Shown one piece after another: positions 37,714 to 46,199 of a stretch of 64,000 bases of DNA. The stretch is from positions 2,852,001 through 2,916,000 of the forward strand of contig NZ_CP080096.1 of NCBI RefSeq assembly GCF_019428685.1. Direction: 5' to 3'. The translations under genes were made by a program, and so were the position numbers. A model generated the notes under the pieces. It saw nothing but the letters and a program-made list of their open reading frames with translations. It searched no databases and was not told where the DNA came from. Numbering within the stretch: position 1 is the first letter of the stretch; every line of letters starts with the position of its first letter. This DNA is from Paraburkholderia edwinii. Its GTDB lineage: Bacteria > Pseudomonadota > Gammaproteobacteria > Burkholderiales > Burkholderiaceae.

Positions 37714-38367
37714 TCAGACCGTTAGCGCGCGCATCGCAATATCGACGACCGCCGTCAGTTCGTCTTCGTTGCGTTTGACCTTGCCGACGACACGCAACCC
37801 CTGCGTCATACACAGCAGATAGTCGGCGACCGCTTTCTCATCGAGCGCCGGGTCGAATACGCCGGCCGCCTGGCCGCGAATCACCGCTGCCGCGAAGAGC
37901 GTCGCGATACGCCGCTGGATTGCGGCGAGCTTTGCATATAACGCTTCATCATGCGGTTGCATTTCAAGCGTCGCGTTCGTAATGAAGCAACTGCGCTGTC
38001 CGACCAGCGCCGCCGCGACGCGCGTGTGATGTAGCAGCGCATTGCGCAGCGCCTCTTCGGGCGGCACGTCCGCGTTCAGGCGCTCGACCAGTGCCGCGAT
38101 CGAACCCTCGGCGTAATGATCGAGCGCAGCCAGCATCAGGCCCTGCTTGTCGCCGAACACGCCGTACAGGCTGCCGCGCAGCACGCCCGTCGCCTTGACG
38201 AGGTCGTCGATCGACGTCGCGTGATAGCCGTGCCCCCAGAACACCCTCGCCGCCTTCGCCAGCACGGCATGGGTGTCGAACTGGCGCGGACGCCCGCGCG
38301 GGCTCTCGCCAGCCGGCTCGTGCGCGAGGCGGGACGTGCGCTTTTTAGGACCGTTTGGTTGTGACAT
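37714..38367 (-). CDS. TetR-family transcriptional repressor
   Basis: The 217-residue regulator has an N-terminal HTH at about residues 30-75 (VLAKAARVFWGHGYHATSID, then LVKATGVLRGSLYGVFGDK) and an all-helical ligand domain. The first 25 residues are basic and Pro/Arg-rich. It precedes the MFS efflux gene by 37 bp on the same strand. A 14-bp palindrome lies 13 bp upstream of its start and a related one at the MFS start, pointing to autorepression and efflux control. The inducer is probably a substrate of the pump. Confidence 0.9.
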   Translation of the reverse strand: MSQPNGPKKRTSRLAHEPAGESPRGRPRQFDTHAVLAKAARVFWGHGYHATSIDDLVKATGVLRGSLYGVFGDKQGLMLAALDHYAEGSIAALVERLNADVPPEEALRNALLHHTRVAAALVGQRSCFITNATLEMQPHDEALYAKLAAIQRRIATLFAAAVIRGQAAGVFDPALDEKAVADYLLCMTQGLRVVGKVKRNEDELTAVVDIAMRALTV

Positions 38368-38380
38368 GCAGCGGATTTTA

Positions 38381-38394
38381 TGACTGGTCAGTCA
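38381..38394. promoter_or_regulatory. TetR operator palindrome
   Basis: TGACTGGTCAGTCA is a 6+2+6 perfect dyad (TGACTG-GT-CAGTCA) located 13 bp upstream of the tetR start. A near-identical site occurs at 37676-37689. Size and symmetry are typical of TetR operators. Confidence 0.75.
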
Positions 38395-38585
38395 ATAAAT
38401 CAACCGCCGAAATCGCTGAAACAGACTGGGCGGCACGAATGATTCGTGTGCCGCCGCAGTCCGCCAAACTGCAAACTGCCAGCTAGTCGATGCTTATGCT
38501 TGCAAGAATCGGCGTTCCCGCACCGGCTCTTAGCGACCGGGGTGGTCTGGAAACCGGTTCAGACGATCTGAAAAAACGCTTGCGC

Positions 38586-39011
38586 TCAAGTCTCGAGCTT
38601 CGCGTCCATCGTGATCGTTGCGTTCAGCACCTTCGAGATCGGGCAACCGGCTTTCGCATCAGCCGCGGCCTTGTCGAATTTGGCCTTGTCGCCGCCCGGG
38701 ATCTTGACGACGACATCGAGGTGCGATGCGGTAAGTGAAAAACCGCCGCCGTCCTTATCGAGGGTGACCGTCGCGGTCGTCGCAATCCGTTCCGGCTTGA
38801 TGCCGGCTTTACCGAGTTCCGCCGACAGCGCCATCGAGAAACAGCCGGCGTGCGCGGCCGCGATCAGCTCTTCGGGGTTCGTGCCGACTCCGTCTTCAAA
38901 GCGGGTCGAGAACGAATACTGTGTGTCCTTCAGCACGCCGCTGTCGGTCGAGATACTGCCCTTTCCGTCCTGCAGACCGCCCTGCCAGACTGCCGATGCT
39001 TTGCGCTTCAT
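38586..39011 (-). CDS. osmC: OsmC-family peroxiredoxin
   Basis: The 141-residue enzyme begins MKRKASAVWQGGLQDGKGSI and has both catalytic cysteines: AAHAGCFSMAL (peroxidatic, about Cys58) and DAKAGCPISKV (resolving, about Cys122). TNPEELIAAAHA is the family signature. OsmC reduces organic hydroperoxides, typically with lipoyl-dependent reductants, and is induced by osmotic or oxidative stress. CAGGAGAG precedes the ATG at 39011. It is a single gene, with the wide 39012-39585 gap upstream. Confidence 0.92.
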   Translation of the reverse strand: MKRKASAVWQGGLQDGKGSISTDSGVLKDTQYSFSTRFEDGVGTNPEELIAAAHAGCFSMALSAELGKAGIKPERIATTATVTLDKDGGGFSLTASHLDVVVKIPGGDKAKFDKAAADAKAGCPISKVLNATITMDAKLET

Positions 39012-39585
39012 TACGCTCTCCTGTGGTTGCCTCGCCGATTCGTGCATGTCTTTGCATTCGCCGTGCCGCGACGCTTGTCCGCAACGGTCCCGCCCGGATT
39101 CTTCTGCGGAAAACAGCGTCGCATCGCAATGGCTGCACTTCGATCGAAGCGCAGGCGCAGACCGAACCTCATCATAGGCCCAAGCTCGCGACGCCGCGAT
39201 GACGCCATGCCGAAGCGGAAATACAGTTGCAATGCGCGCTTCGCTTCGCTGCTTCGTCATTGCGGGTCGAACCATCTTTTCCAGCGCTGTGAAAGACTGT
39301 CATGACGCCTGGCGCCCTGCGCCGTTCGCTGTGCCTTGCTGCTCAAGCATTAGAGCGTGCCGGCGGCGCGCGCTGTAGCCCGATGCTAGTATCCGAACCA
39401 GTTCGCTAGCCGGCCCATCGGACTTCCTCAGAGTTCGCGCTACGCCGGTGCATGTCATTCCTTGACCGGAATGAACTACCGATTCTTCAACGCGGCAAAT
39501 GGACCCCAATGCGCGGCTCCGGCAAAACCGCGTCGACTTCCCGATTCGCAACGCAGCCCATGCAACGCATTTTCGAGGAGGCACC
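39012..39585. other. Divergent intergenic region osmC / crotonase
   Basis: These 574 bases lie between divergent starts. Frames crossing it lack ribosome-binding sites and homology. Promoters of osmC and the crotonase gene should be here. No OxyR or OhrR operator was recognised. Confidence 0.4.
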
Positions 39586-40464
39586 ATGAACGACAAGGTT
39601 GAGCCCAGCGCTTCACACTCCAGCACTTCGCAGACAGCGCAAGAGCAGGTGCGCATCAATCGCATCACGCCGGCGTATTGGCAGATCACGTTACACAACC
39701 CGCCGTTCAACATCTTCGGCCCCGATTCCATTCCGCAACTGCAGGCTGTGGTTCATGCGATTGAAACGACGCCGGAGCTCAAGGTGGTGGTGTTTCAGAG
39801 CGATGTGCCCGGCTACTTTCTGACTCACTACGATTTCATCCCTCCGTTATCGGACTCGACCAGTCTGCGCAACGGCCCGACCAGCCTGCATCCTCTTCCC
39901 GATATGCTGGTACGCATCAGCCGGTCGCGCGTCATATCGATCGCGAAACTGCGCGGGCGCGTAACCGGCGTCGGCGGCGAACTCGCGCTCGCAAGCGATA
40001 TGCGCTTCGCCGCCCTCGAGAACCTCGAGATCTCGCAATGGGAAGCAGGCGCGGGCTTTGTACCCGGCGGCGGTCCGATGGCGCGGCTGCCCCGCCTGAT
40101 CGGCCGCGGCCGCGCGATGGAAGTGCTGCTCGGCGCAGACAACATCGATGGCGAGACTGCCGACAGATACGGCTACGTCAACCGCTCGCTCCCGGATGCT
40201 CAGCTCGACGACTTCGTGGACAGATTCGCGCGTCGCATCGCGAGCTTCGATGGCGACTCGCTTGCGGAAATCAAGCAGGCTGTGAACTACGCGAGCCTGC
40301 CGCCCGATGCAGAGGTTGCTGCTGGCTGGAACCTGTTTATCTGGTCCGTGCAGCGCCCCGAAGCGCAATACCGCATTGGCGAGCTGATGAAGCGCGGTTT
40401 GCAGAAAGACCCCGACATCGAGCGCAATCTCAATCGCTACACGGAGGAAGTGGGCAAGCGCTAG
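39586..40464 (+). CDS. Crotonase (enoyl-CoA hydratase/isomerase)-family protein
   Basis: The 292-residue protein has the crotonase fold: WQITLHNPPFNIFGPDSIPQ (about 27-46), KLRGRVTGVGGELALASDMR with the oxyanion-hole Gly pair and Glu, and GGGPMARLPRLIGRGRAME. The position equivalent to the second catalytic Glu (normally P-E in QPEIxLG) reads WEAGAGFVPGG, so canonical hydratase activity is not assured. It could act on another acyl-CoA. GAGGAGGCACC precedes the start. It is divergent from osmC and has no obvious partner. Confidence 0.82.
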   Translation: MNDKVEPSASHSSTSQTAQEQVRINRITPAYWQITLHNPPFNIFGPDSIPQLQAVVHAIETTPELKVVVFQSDVPGYFLTHYDFIPPLSDSTSLRNGPTSLHPLPDMLVRISRSRVISIAKLRGRVTGVGGELALASDMRFAALENLEISQWEAGAGFVPGGGPMARLPRLIGRGRAMEVLLGADNIDGETADRYGYVNRSLPDAQLDDFVDRFARRIASFDGDSLAEIKQAVNYASLPPDAEVAAGWNLFIWSVQRPEAQYRIGELMKRGLQKDPDIERNLNRYTEEVGKR

Positions 40465-40613
40465 GCGCCGCGAGGGTTCAAGCGAATTGCCGTTCGCAAA
40501 TGCAGTCGGCGAACACGATCCGCGAACGAAATCCGCAAACACATTAGGCAAACGCAGCCCGTCAGCACAATCCGCGCATGCTAGCGCTGGACAAAGCCAG
40601 CGCTAGCAAAGCA

Positions 40614-41579
40614 CTACGCCACCTCCAGATCGGCACCCGAAGTGGAATGTGCGCGTTCCACGCCAGCGTGAGCCTGATCATGCGCGTGTTGTTGAAGCGG
40701 CTCGCGATGTTCGAGCACCTTCAGGATCATCGACTCATTGTTCAATCGTCCGCCGTCAACGCTCTGCACCTGACGCAGATTCACCATCAGCACGTCGCCC
40801 TTACCGAAGCGCTCGCCCGCGTCGATCTTTCTCAGAAATTCCTTGTCCTCGATCGATGCGCGGAAGGTTGCGACGCCGTCGTGCACACGCCATTTATTGC
40901 CATCCTTAAACGTTAGCGACTCGATCTGCAGCATCTTGTGCGACGTTGTATCGGAGACGACTTCGGCCGCTGTTTCCAGCGTAGCCGCGCTTAACAGCCC
41001 AAGCTCGTCGTCGTGAAACGCCAGCGTGACCTTATCGTCAACCATGATGGCGAAGTCGGTAATGCCTTCGCGCTCGAGCGGTGACACGACTTTCTCCAGA
41101 CTCGTACGCACGATGCCGTTGTAATAAAGCTTCATGATGCGCGAGTCGATTTCGATCGATTCCGCCTCGGAGAAATGGACTGTCGTCAGACGGCCGTTCC
41201 GTTGGACTTTCACCGGGCGCCGCCCCTTGAGCCGGCGCAGCAGGTCGATCAGGCCGCCGCCGCCGATGAATCCCACCATCGTCATGATCGTGTAGCCGTT
41301 GCAGATGGCGTTGGCGCCAAGACCCGACAGGATGTCCCGAATGTGCGCCAGAAGGTGCTGAGTGGCGACGAGATCGATGCCGAACGAACCGGCTTTGAAA
41401 CTCGCGTTGACGTGTACGCGAATGCTCGATGCTTCGCCGTTGATTTCCTTGTTCGCGGCAGTGAACAGGTCTGCCATGGCAATGAGGGCGGGCGCGAGAT
41501 CGCGAACATCCATACGGTGCTCAACGAGTGCGGGACCGTCGAAGACAACATGAAACTGCTGGTGATTGCTTTTTTCCAT
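40614..41579 (-). CDS. Protein of unknown function, 321 residues
   Basis: I do not recognise this family. The protein begins MEKSNHQQFHVVFDGPALVE. Next comes VRDLAPALIAMADLFTAANK, a helix-type segment. A short hydrophobic stretch with Gly repeats lies at about 100-122 (TIMTMVGFIGGGGLIDLLRR). A long mixed alpha/beta part contains IMVDDKVTLAFHDDELGLLS and FRASIEDKEFLRKIDAGERF. The short membrane-like segment could be a hairpin or a glycine loop. No strong ribosome-binding site marks the ATG; a TTG at 41657 is an alternative. No catalytic motif is seen. Confidence 0.62.
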   Translation of the reverse strand: MEKSNHQQFHVVFDGPALVEHRMDVRDLAPALIAMADLFTAANKEINGEASSIRVHVNASFKAGSFGIDLVATQHLLAHIRDILSGLGANAICNGYTIMTMVGFIGGGGLIDLLRRLKGRRPVKVQRNGRLTTVHFSEAESIEIDSRIMKLYYNGIVRTSLEKVVSPLEREGITDFAIMVDDKVTLAFHDDELGLLSAATLETAAEVVSDTTSHKMLQIESLTFKDGNKWRVHDGVATFRASIEDKEFLRKIDAGERFGKGDVLMVNLRQVQSVDGGRLNNESMILKVLEHREPLQQHAHDQAHAGVERAHSTSGADLEVA

Positions 41580-41772
41580 TTCGAAATGCGCGGCGCTGAT
41601 TACCGCGTGCAGTTGGACAGATGCCGCATCTTGCCTTGAAAACCAGCAAGCTGACAAATACCATTCATTTCTTAGTCATGTTTAGGAAAAGACCCGCTTA
41701 GGCCTGCATTTCAGGCCTATCCAGCGTTAACGCAACGCAGACGTCACGCAGAAATCTTGGACATCACAAGAA

Positions 41773-41803
41773 AAAACCCCGCCCGACAAACGTCGGACGG
41801 GGT
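41773..41803 (-). terminator. Intrinsic terminator of porin gene
   Basis: On the minus strand, ACCCCGTCCGAC and GTCGGGCGGGGT form a stem with one mismatch and a GTTT loop, followed by TTTTTT. It lies about 40 bp after the porin stop codon. Confidence 0.9.
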
Positions 41804-41840
41804 CTTCTCTACGTTGCTTCTGTACGTCGAACCGCGAGTC

Positions 41841-42992
41841 TTAGAAGCGGTGACGCATACCGATCGTCGCCACCACCTGGTTGCCCGTCGACGACGCGCC
41901 ACCCGAGTTGTTGATGAACGCGACGAAGTTGCTGCCCGACACGTGCTGGTACATGCCTTCCGCGTACACGTCCGTGCGCTTGGAGAGCGAGTACACCGCC
42001 TGCAGGTTCACCTGGTTCCACTTCGGATCCGAGCCGAACGTCGAGCTGTTCGTCACGTGGCCATCCGTGTACGTGTACGCGACACCGAGGCTGATCGCCG
42101 GCGTCACCGCATACTTGCCGTTCACTTCATAGTTGTCGAAGGTCACGCGGCCGTTCGCCGAACCGAACGACTGCGTGCCCTGGAACTGGCTGTGCGTGTA
42201 CACGAAGCCGACCAGCGCCGGTCCGATCGCGTAGTTGACGCCCGCGCCGACCGTGCGCTGCACATCGGCGCCGAGCACGAAGCCGCCCGTGCCGTTCGAC
42301 TGCGATTCGGCCAGGTCGACCGCGCCCGACGTGTTCGCCGTGCTGTTCGAACCGTTGATCTGCAAGTAGCCGGCCGCGATGTTCAAGCCCGCGAACGAGT
42401 AGCTCGCGCCCGCGCTATAGGCACGGTTCACAGCGAAGTCGTCGTTGTTCGAGAACGCGTACAACGCGCCGAACTTGAAGCCACCATAGTTCGCGCTGTT
42501 GTACTTGACCGAGTTGTTCATCCGAACCGAGTGGTTCAGGTTGTCGTTGTCGAACGGGTGCGCGAAGCCGGTGTCGCCGAACGTGCCTGCCGTGCCCGAC
42601 AGCGGCGCGACGAAGTCGACCAGCGAGTCGTACTGGCGGCCCAGCGTGACGGTGCCGTACTGGTTGCTCGACAGACCGACAAACGCTTGCCGGCCGAACA
42701 GACGGCTGTGCTGGGCGAGCGTGCCGTTCGTGACGCTGAAACCATTTTCGAGCACGAAGATCGCGTGCAGACCGCCACCGAGATCTTCCGAGCCGCGTAA
42801 CCCGAAGCGGCTGCCGTTGATTTCGCCGCTGGTGGCCTGGAACAGCGAGCCGTGGCTCGCGCCCTTGACGACGTTATTCGTATATTGCAGGCCGGCATCG
42901 ATGAGGCCGTAGAGAGTGACGGAACTTTGCGCATGCGCGGTCGACGCCGCGAATGCGGCAACGACCGCCGCGGGGATAGCGATTTTCTTCAC
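41841..42992 (-). CDS. Gram-negative porin (Burkholderia general porin type)
   Basis: The 383-residue outer-membrane trimeric porin has a signal peptide (KKIAIPAAVVAAFAASTAHA, cleavage before QSSVTLYG). A 16-strand barrel follows with GSRFGLRGSEDLGGGL, YGTVTLGRQYDSL and an aromatic C-terminal strand ending TIGMRHRF (terminal Phe). It allows diffusion of small hydrophilic solutes. The start is GTG at 42992 with AAGGAGCTACTCA upstream, typical of this porin group; an ATG at 43064 would add an unlikely leader. An ideal terminator follows. It has its own promoter in the 600-bp gap upstream. Confidence 0.95.
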   Translation of the reverse strand: MKKIAIPAAVVAAFAASTAHAQSSVTLYGLIDAGLQYTNNVVKGASHGSLFQATSGEINGSRFGLRGSEDLGGGLHAIFVLENGFSVTNGTLAQHSRLFGRQAFVGLSSNQYGTVTLGRQYDSLVDFVAPLSGTAGTFGDTGFAHPFDNDNLNHSVRMNNSVKYNSANYGGFKFGALYAFSNNDDFAVNRAYSAGASYSFAGLNIAAGYLQINGSNSTANTSGAVDLAESQSNGTGGFVLGADVQRTVGAGVNYAIGPALVGFVYTHSQFQGTQSFGSANGRVTFDNYEVNGKYAVTPAISLGVAYTYTDGHVTNSSTFGSDPKWNQVNLQAVYSLSKRTDVYAEGMYQHVSGSNFVAFINNSGGASSTGNQVVATIGMRHRF

Positions 42993-43587
42993 TGAGTAGC
43001 TCCTTCGTGTGGAAACCGGGATTAACGGCGAACGAAAGTATAGGGAGCTACCCGCAATAATCATCTCGCCATATATCGCAATACTGTTCGTCTATTGAAG
43101 CCGTAAATTTTTCATAAAACGGTAATACGCAAGTCCGGTAAAGCTTTGGGCGAGTTCCAGCATGTTCAGATGGGGGCTTTTATCGGGACGTCGTCGCGCG
43201 ATCACAACGCGGTGTGTTGTTTCCGGCGCGAGAACACATTTCCGGCTTGAGTGGAAATACAACGCCGGATCAGACGGAATCGCTGGAAAGTCAACGTGGA
43301 TGCGGGTCAGCGCGCATCATCCCGCGTTGCGGGCGGCGTTTGTCGGAACAGATCGCACAATTCCCGTAGTCCGATCGCGTAGATATCGGACGTAAATTCC
43401 GGCTACCAATTGCTTACCAATTCAGGACGGATTCTTTCAATTTCGTTTTTTGCATCGTTCGAGTCTACGGAAAGAATATGAAAGCCATATTTCTCAATAA
43501 TATGAGTCGAGTTTGAGAAATATGGCTATCTTCCGAAATCGTTCTTTTAGAATATTCCTTGCGCAAATCGAATAACACTATTTCGAT
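42993..43587. other. Intergenic region upstream of porin
   Basis: These 595 bases carry the porin promoter and AT-rich DNA near 43400-43560. A perfect 15-bp inverted repeat sits at 43483-43527. No gene is seen. Confidence 0.5.
43483..43527. repeat. Perfect 15-bp inverted repeat
   Basis: AGCCATATTTCTCAA (43483-43497) and TTGAGAAATATGGCT (43513-43527) are exact inverted arms with a 15-bp spacer. The site is AT-rich and about 60 bp past the 3' end of the debranching-enzyme gene. It lacks a T-run. It may be a terminator, a mobile-element end or a binding site. Confidence 0.75.
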
Positions 43588-45864
43588 TTACAGCAATGCG
43601 ACCACCCGTACATCGCTCTGCTCCGACGATGCGACCACCTTGCCGTCCATGCGCCGGAACGTGATCGATACCGACGCGTCGCCAACGCGCAGATCGCCGA
43701 TCTCGAGCCAGTCGATGCCGTCCGGCAGCATCGGCTGCTCGATCAGCACTTCCCGGCGCGCCGCGTCGATCGTCATCCCGAGGCACGCCTCGAGCATCAT
43801 GAACGGCGAACCGGCCGCCCACGCTTGCGGCAGGCAGGCCACCGGGTACGCGGTTGGCGGCTCGCCGCGGCGCCGTTGGAAGCCGCAGAACAGCTCCGGC
43901 AGACGCATATCGAACTTGACCGCCGCCTGGAAGAGCGCCTGCAGCAGGTTCACCGCGGCCGCCTTGCCGCCGTAGCGTACCAGCCCGCGCGCGCAAAGCG
44001 CGTTGTCGTGCGGCCAGACCGAACCGTTGTGATACGCCATCGGGTTGAAGCGTGGCTGTCCCGCCGCGAGCGTACGCACGCCCCAGCCGGTGTGAAACAG
44101 CGACGAGCCGAGCGTGTGCGCGACCGCTTCGCCGCGCTCGCGCTTCGGCAACCCGAATGCGAGCAGATGTCCCGCGTTCGATGCGAGCACGCGGCACAGT
44201 TCGCCGTGGCCGTCGAGTGCGATGCCGTAGAAGTTCAGATCTTCCATCCAGTACAGTTCTTCGACGCGATCGCGGATCGACGTCGCGCGCTGGGTATAGC
44301 GCACCGCGTCGCTCGTCAGGCCGCGCAGTGTCGCGAACTGCGCCATCGTGTCGAAGGCGGCGCTCGCATACGCCTGCACTTCGACGAGCGCGATTGGACC
44401 GTCCGGAAAGCGGCCGTCCGCATGGAACACAGAGTCGTGACTGTCTTTCCAGCCCTGGTTCGCCAGGCCGCCATCGGAAGCGCGCTGATAGTCGAGCAGA
44501 CCAAAGCGGTTCTTGTCACACACGCCCGCGACCCACTTGGCCGCGCGCTCGAGCGCGGGCCACAACTCGTCGACGAGCGCCGTGTCGCCGGTGCGAGCCA
44601 CATACGCACCCGCCAGCACGATGAAAAGCGGCGTGGTGTCGACGCCCCCGTAATACAGCGCGAACGGCACTTCGCCCGTCGCCGCCATTTCGCCGCGCCG
44701 CAGTTCATGCATGATCTTGCCGACCGCGGCGTCGCGGAACGCCGAATCTTCGAGCGCCTGATGCTTCGCGAGAAAACGCAGCACGCCGCGCGCAAGTCCC
44801 GGCTGCAGCCACAACGACTGCAGCGACGTGATCACCGCGTCGCGCCCGAACGGCGTGGAGAACCACGGAATGCCCGCATACGGGTACGGACCCGTTTCGA
44901 GATCGGTGGTAAGCAGACTCAGATCCGCGTGTGAACGGTCGATCCATGCGTTGAAGAGCGGATTGCTCGAGCGCACGCGCGCCGACGCGCGGCGCCGCTC
45001 GCGCATCATCAGGTGCGCGTCGACCAGCGCGGCGCGCACTGCGGCACGCCCGACACGCGGACGCACGGTATCGATCTGCGACGTATGCGCTTCGCTGAAT
45101 GCATGCGTGGGCTGCGGCACGTGCGCGTTGCCGCGCCCCTTCCCTTCGACTTCGACCGCCACCGACAGATAAATCGACAGGCACGCCTGCGCCGGCAGGC
45201 GCACGGAATAGTCAGCGCGGCCGGCGAGCAGCTTGTCCGGTGTCGGCGAAAAGGCGATGCGCACGCGGCGCGAGACGTGGTCGAGGCCGATATAGTTGAG
45301 CAGCACCTCGCCGTTTTCGACGCGTGCCGGCTCGATCGTACCTTGCTTCGGACGCTTGAGGCCACGCACTTCGAACATGTCGCGAAAGTCGCTCGCAAAC
45401 GAAATGGAGAGCGGCACGACCGCTTCGTTCGTGCCGTAGTTCGTCATCTCGATCGCTTCGTTGAGCACCGTGCCGCACAGCACGCGCACGCGCTCGACGT
45501 GAATCACGCCTTCCGGCGTGCTGTCCCCGCCCAGAGGCGGCAGCGGACGATTGGTGAGGTGCGCGGTAAATGCCGTGTTGTCGCTGCTTACGCTGCCTGA
45601 CAGGAGCGACGGCGCGCGACCGCCGAAGGTGAGGCGCAACTGCGACAGCACCCGCGTATCGTTGACGAACAAGCCGTCGTCGATGCCGGTAATGTCGCCC
45701 AATGGATCGTTGACGATGAATGTTCCGCCCGACTTCAACACGGACTGGTTGGGACTCGCCACGTTCAGGTTTTCCGGCGCGATAAATGCGCCATCCGCTT
45801 CCTGCTCCTCGTAATCCTCGCGTTCCGTATGGGTCAGTCCACCGAGTGCTTCCGGATTCTGCAT
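43588..45864 (-). CDS. Amylo-alpha-1,6-glucosidase / glycogen-debranching-type GH (MGH1-like)
   Basis: The 758-residue soluble protein has the N-terminal glycogen-debranching domain (SGGTFIVNDPLGDITGIDDG at about 46-65, then FVNDTRVLS) and an (alpha/alpha)6 barrel. Barrel motifs are AGIPWFSTPFGRDAVITSLQ, NQGWKDSHDSVFHADGRFP and HNGSVWPHDNALCARGLVRY, which carry the acidic catalytic residues. Relatives cleave alpha-1,6 branches or act on other glycans; in Burkholderia such genes are often unlinked to glycogen synthesis, as here. AAGGGAGAGAGCTG precedes the ATG. Confidence 0.88.
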   Translation of the reverse strand: MQNPEALGGLTHTEREDYEEQEADGAFIAPENLNVASPNQSVLKSGGTFIVNDPLGDITGIDDGLFVNDTRVLSQLRLTFGGRAPSLLSGSVSSDNTAFTAHLTNRPLPPLGGDSTPEGVIHVERVRVLCGTVLNEAIEMTNYGTNEAVVPLSISFASDFRDMFEVRGLKRPKQGTIEPARVENGEVLLNYIGLDHVSRRVRIAFSPTPDKLLAGRADYSVRLPAQACLSIYLSVAVEVEGKGRGNAHVPQPTHAFSEAHTSQIDTVRPRVGRAAVRAALVDAHLMMRERRRASARVRSSNPLFNAWIDRSHADLSLLTTDLETGPYPYAGIPWFSTPFGRDAVITSLQSLWLQPGLARGVLRFLAKHQALEDSAFRDAAVGKIMHELRRGEMAATGEVPFALYYGGVDTTPLFIVLAGAYVARTGDTALVDELWPALERAAKWVAGVCDKNRFGLLDYQRASDGGLANQGWKDSHDSVFHADGRFPDGPIALVEVQAYASAAFDTMAQFATLRGLTSDAVRYTQRATSIRDRVEELYWMEDLNFYGIALDGHGELCRVLASNAGHLLAFGLPKRERGEAVAHTLGSSLFHTGWGVRTLAAGQPRFNPMAYHNGSVWPHDNALCARGLVRYGGKAAAVNLLQALFQAAVKFDMRLPELFCGFQRRRGEPPTAYPVACLPQAWAAGSPFMMLEACLGMTIDAARREVLIEQPMLPDGIDWLEIGDLRVGDASVSITFRRMDGKVVASSEQSDVRVVALL

Positions 45865-46199
45865 CAGCTCTCTCCCTTTGCTCGTCTGTGCTGGTCGATC
45901 ATCGTTCCGATTTTAGAGGGTCTACGCGAAATGGGCACGTCTGCGTTGCGCACATGCACGCGCAATTTCACAGTTGCACCCGCAAGCACGGTAGAAAGCG
46001 GGAAAGGAAGCGAATAAACGCAGGGGAATGACACAAATGCGGTATGGAGGAGGCGTGGATACAGCAGGACTTTTGGCACGAGGCATGCGGTTTGGCCTGC
46101 CGACCATCGGTCACCGCCGGATGCGCCCGTGGAACGGGCGCGTCCGGGTCAAATCTCGCCGGACCTTGCGCCCGACACCAGGTCAGGCATCCGCGGGCA
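45865..46199. other. Intergenic region between gltA end and debranching-enzyme start
   Basis: These 335 bases should hold the promoter of the debranching-enzyme gene and the gltA terminator. No T-tailed hairpin, gene or repeat is convincing. Confidence 0.4.

Noticed and set aside
41757..42800. A 347-residue plus-strand open frame
   Set aside because: It is antisense to the porin, and its Arg/Val/His-rich composition is that of a shadow frame.
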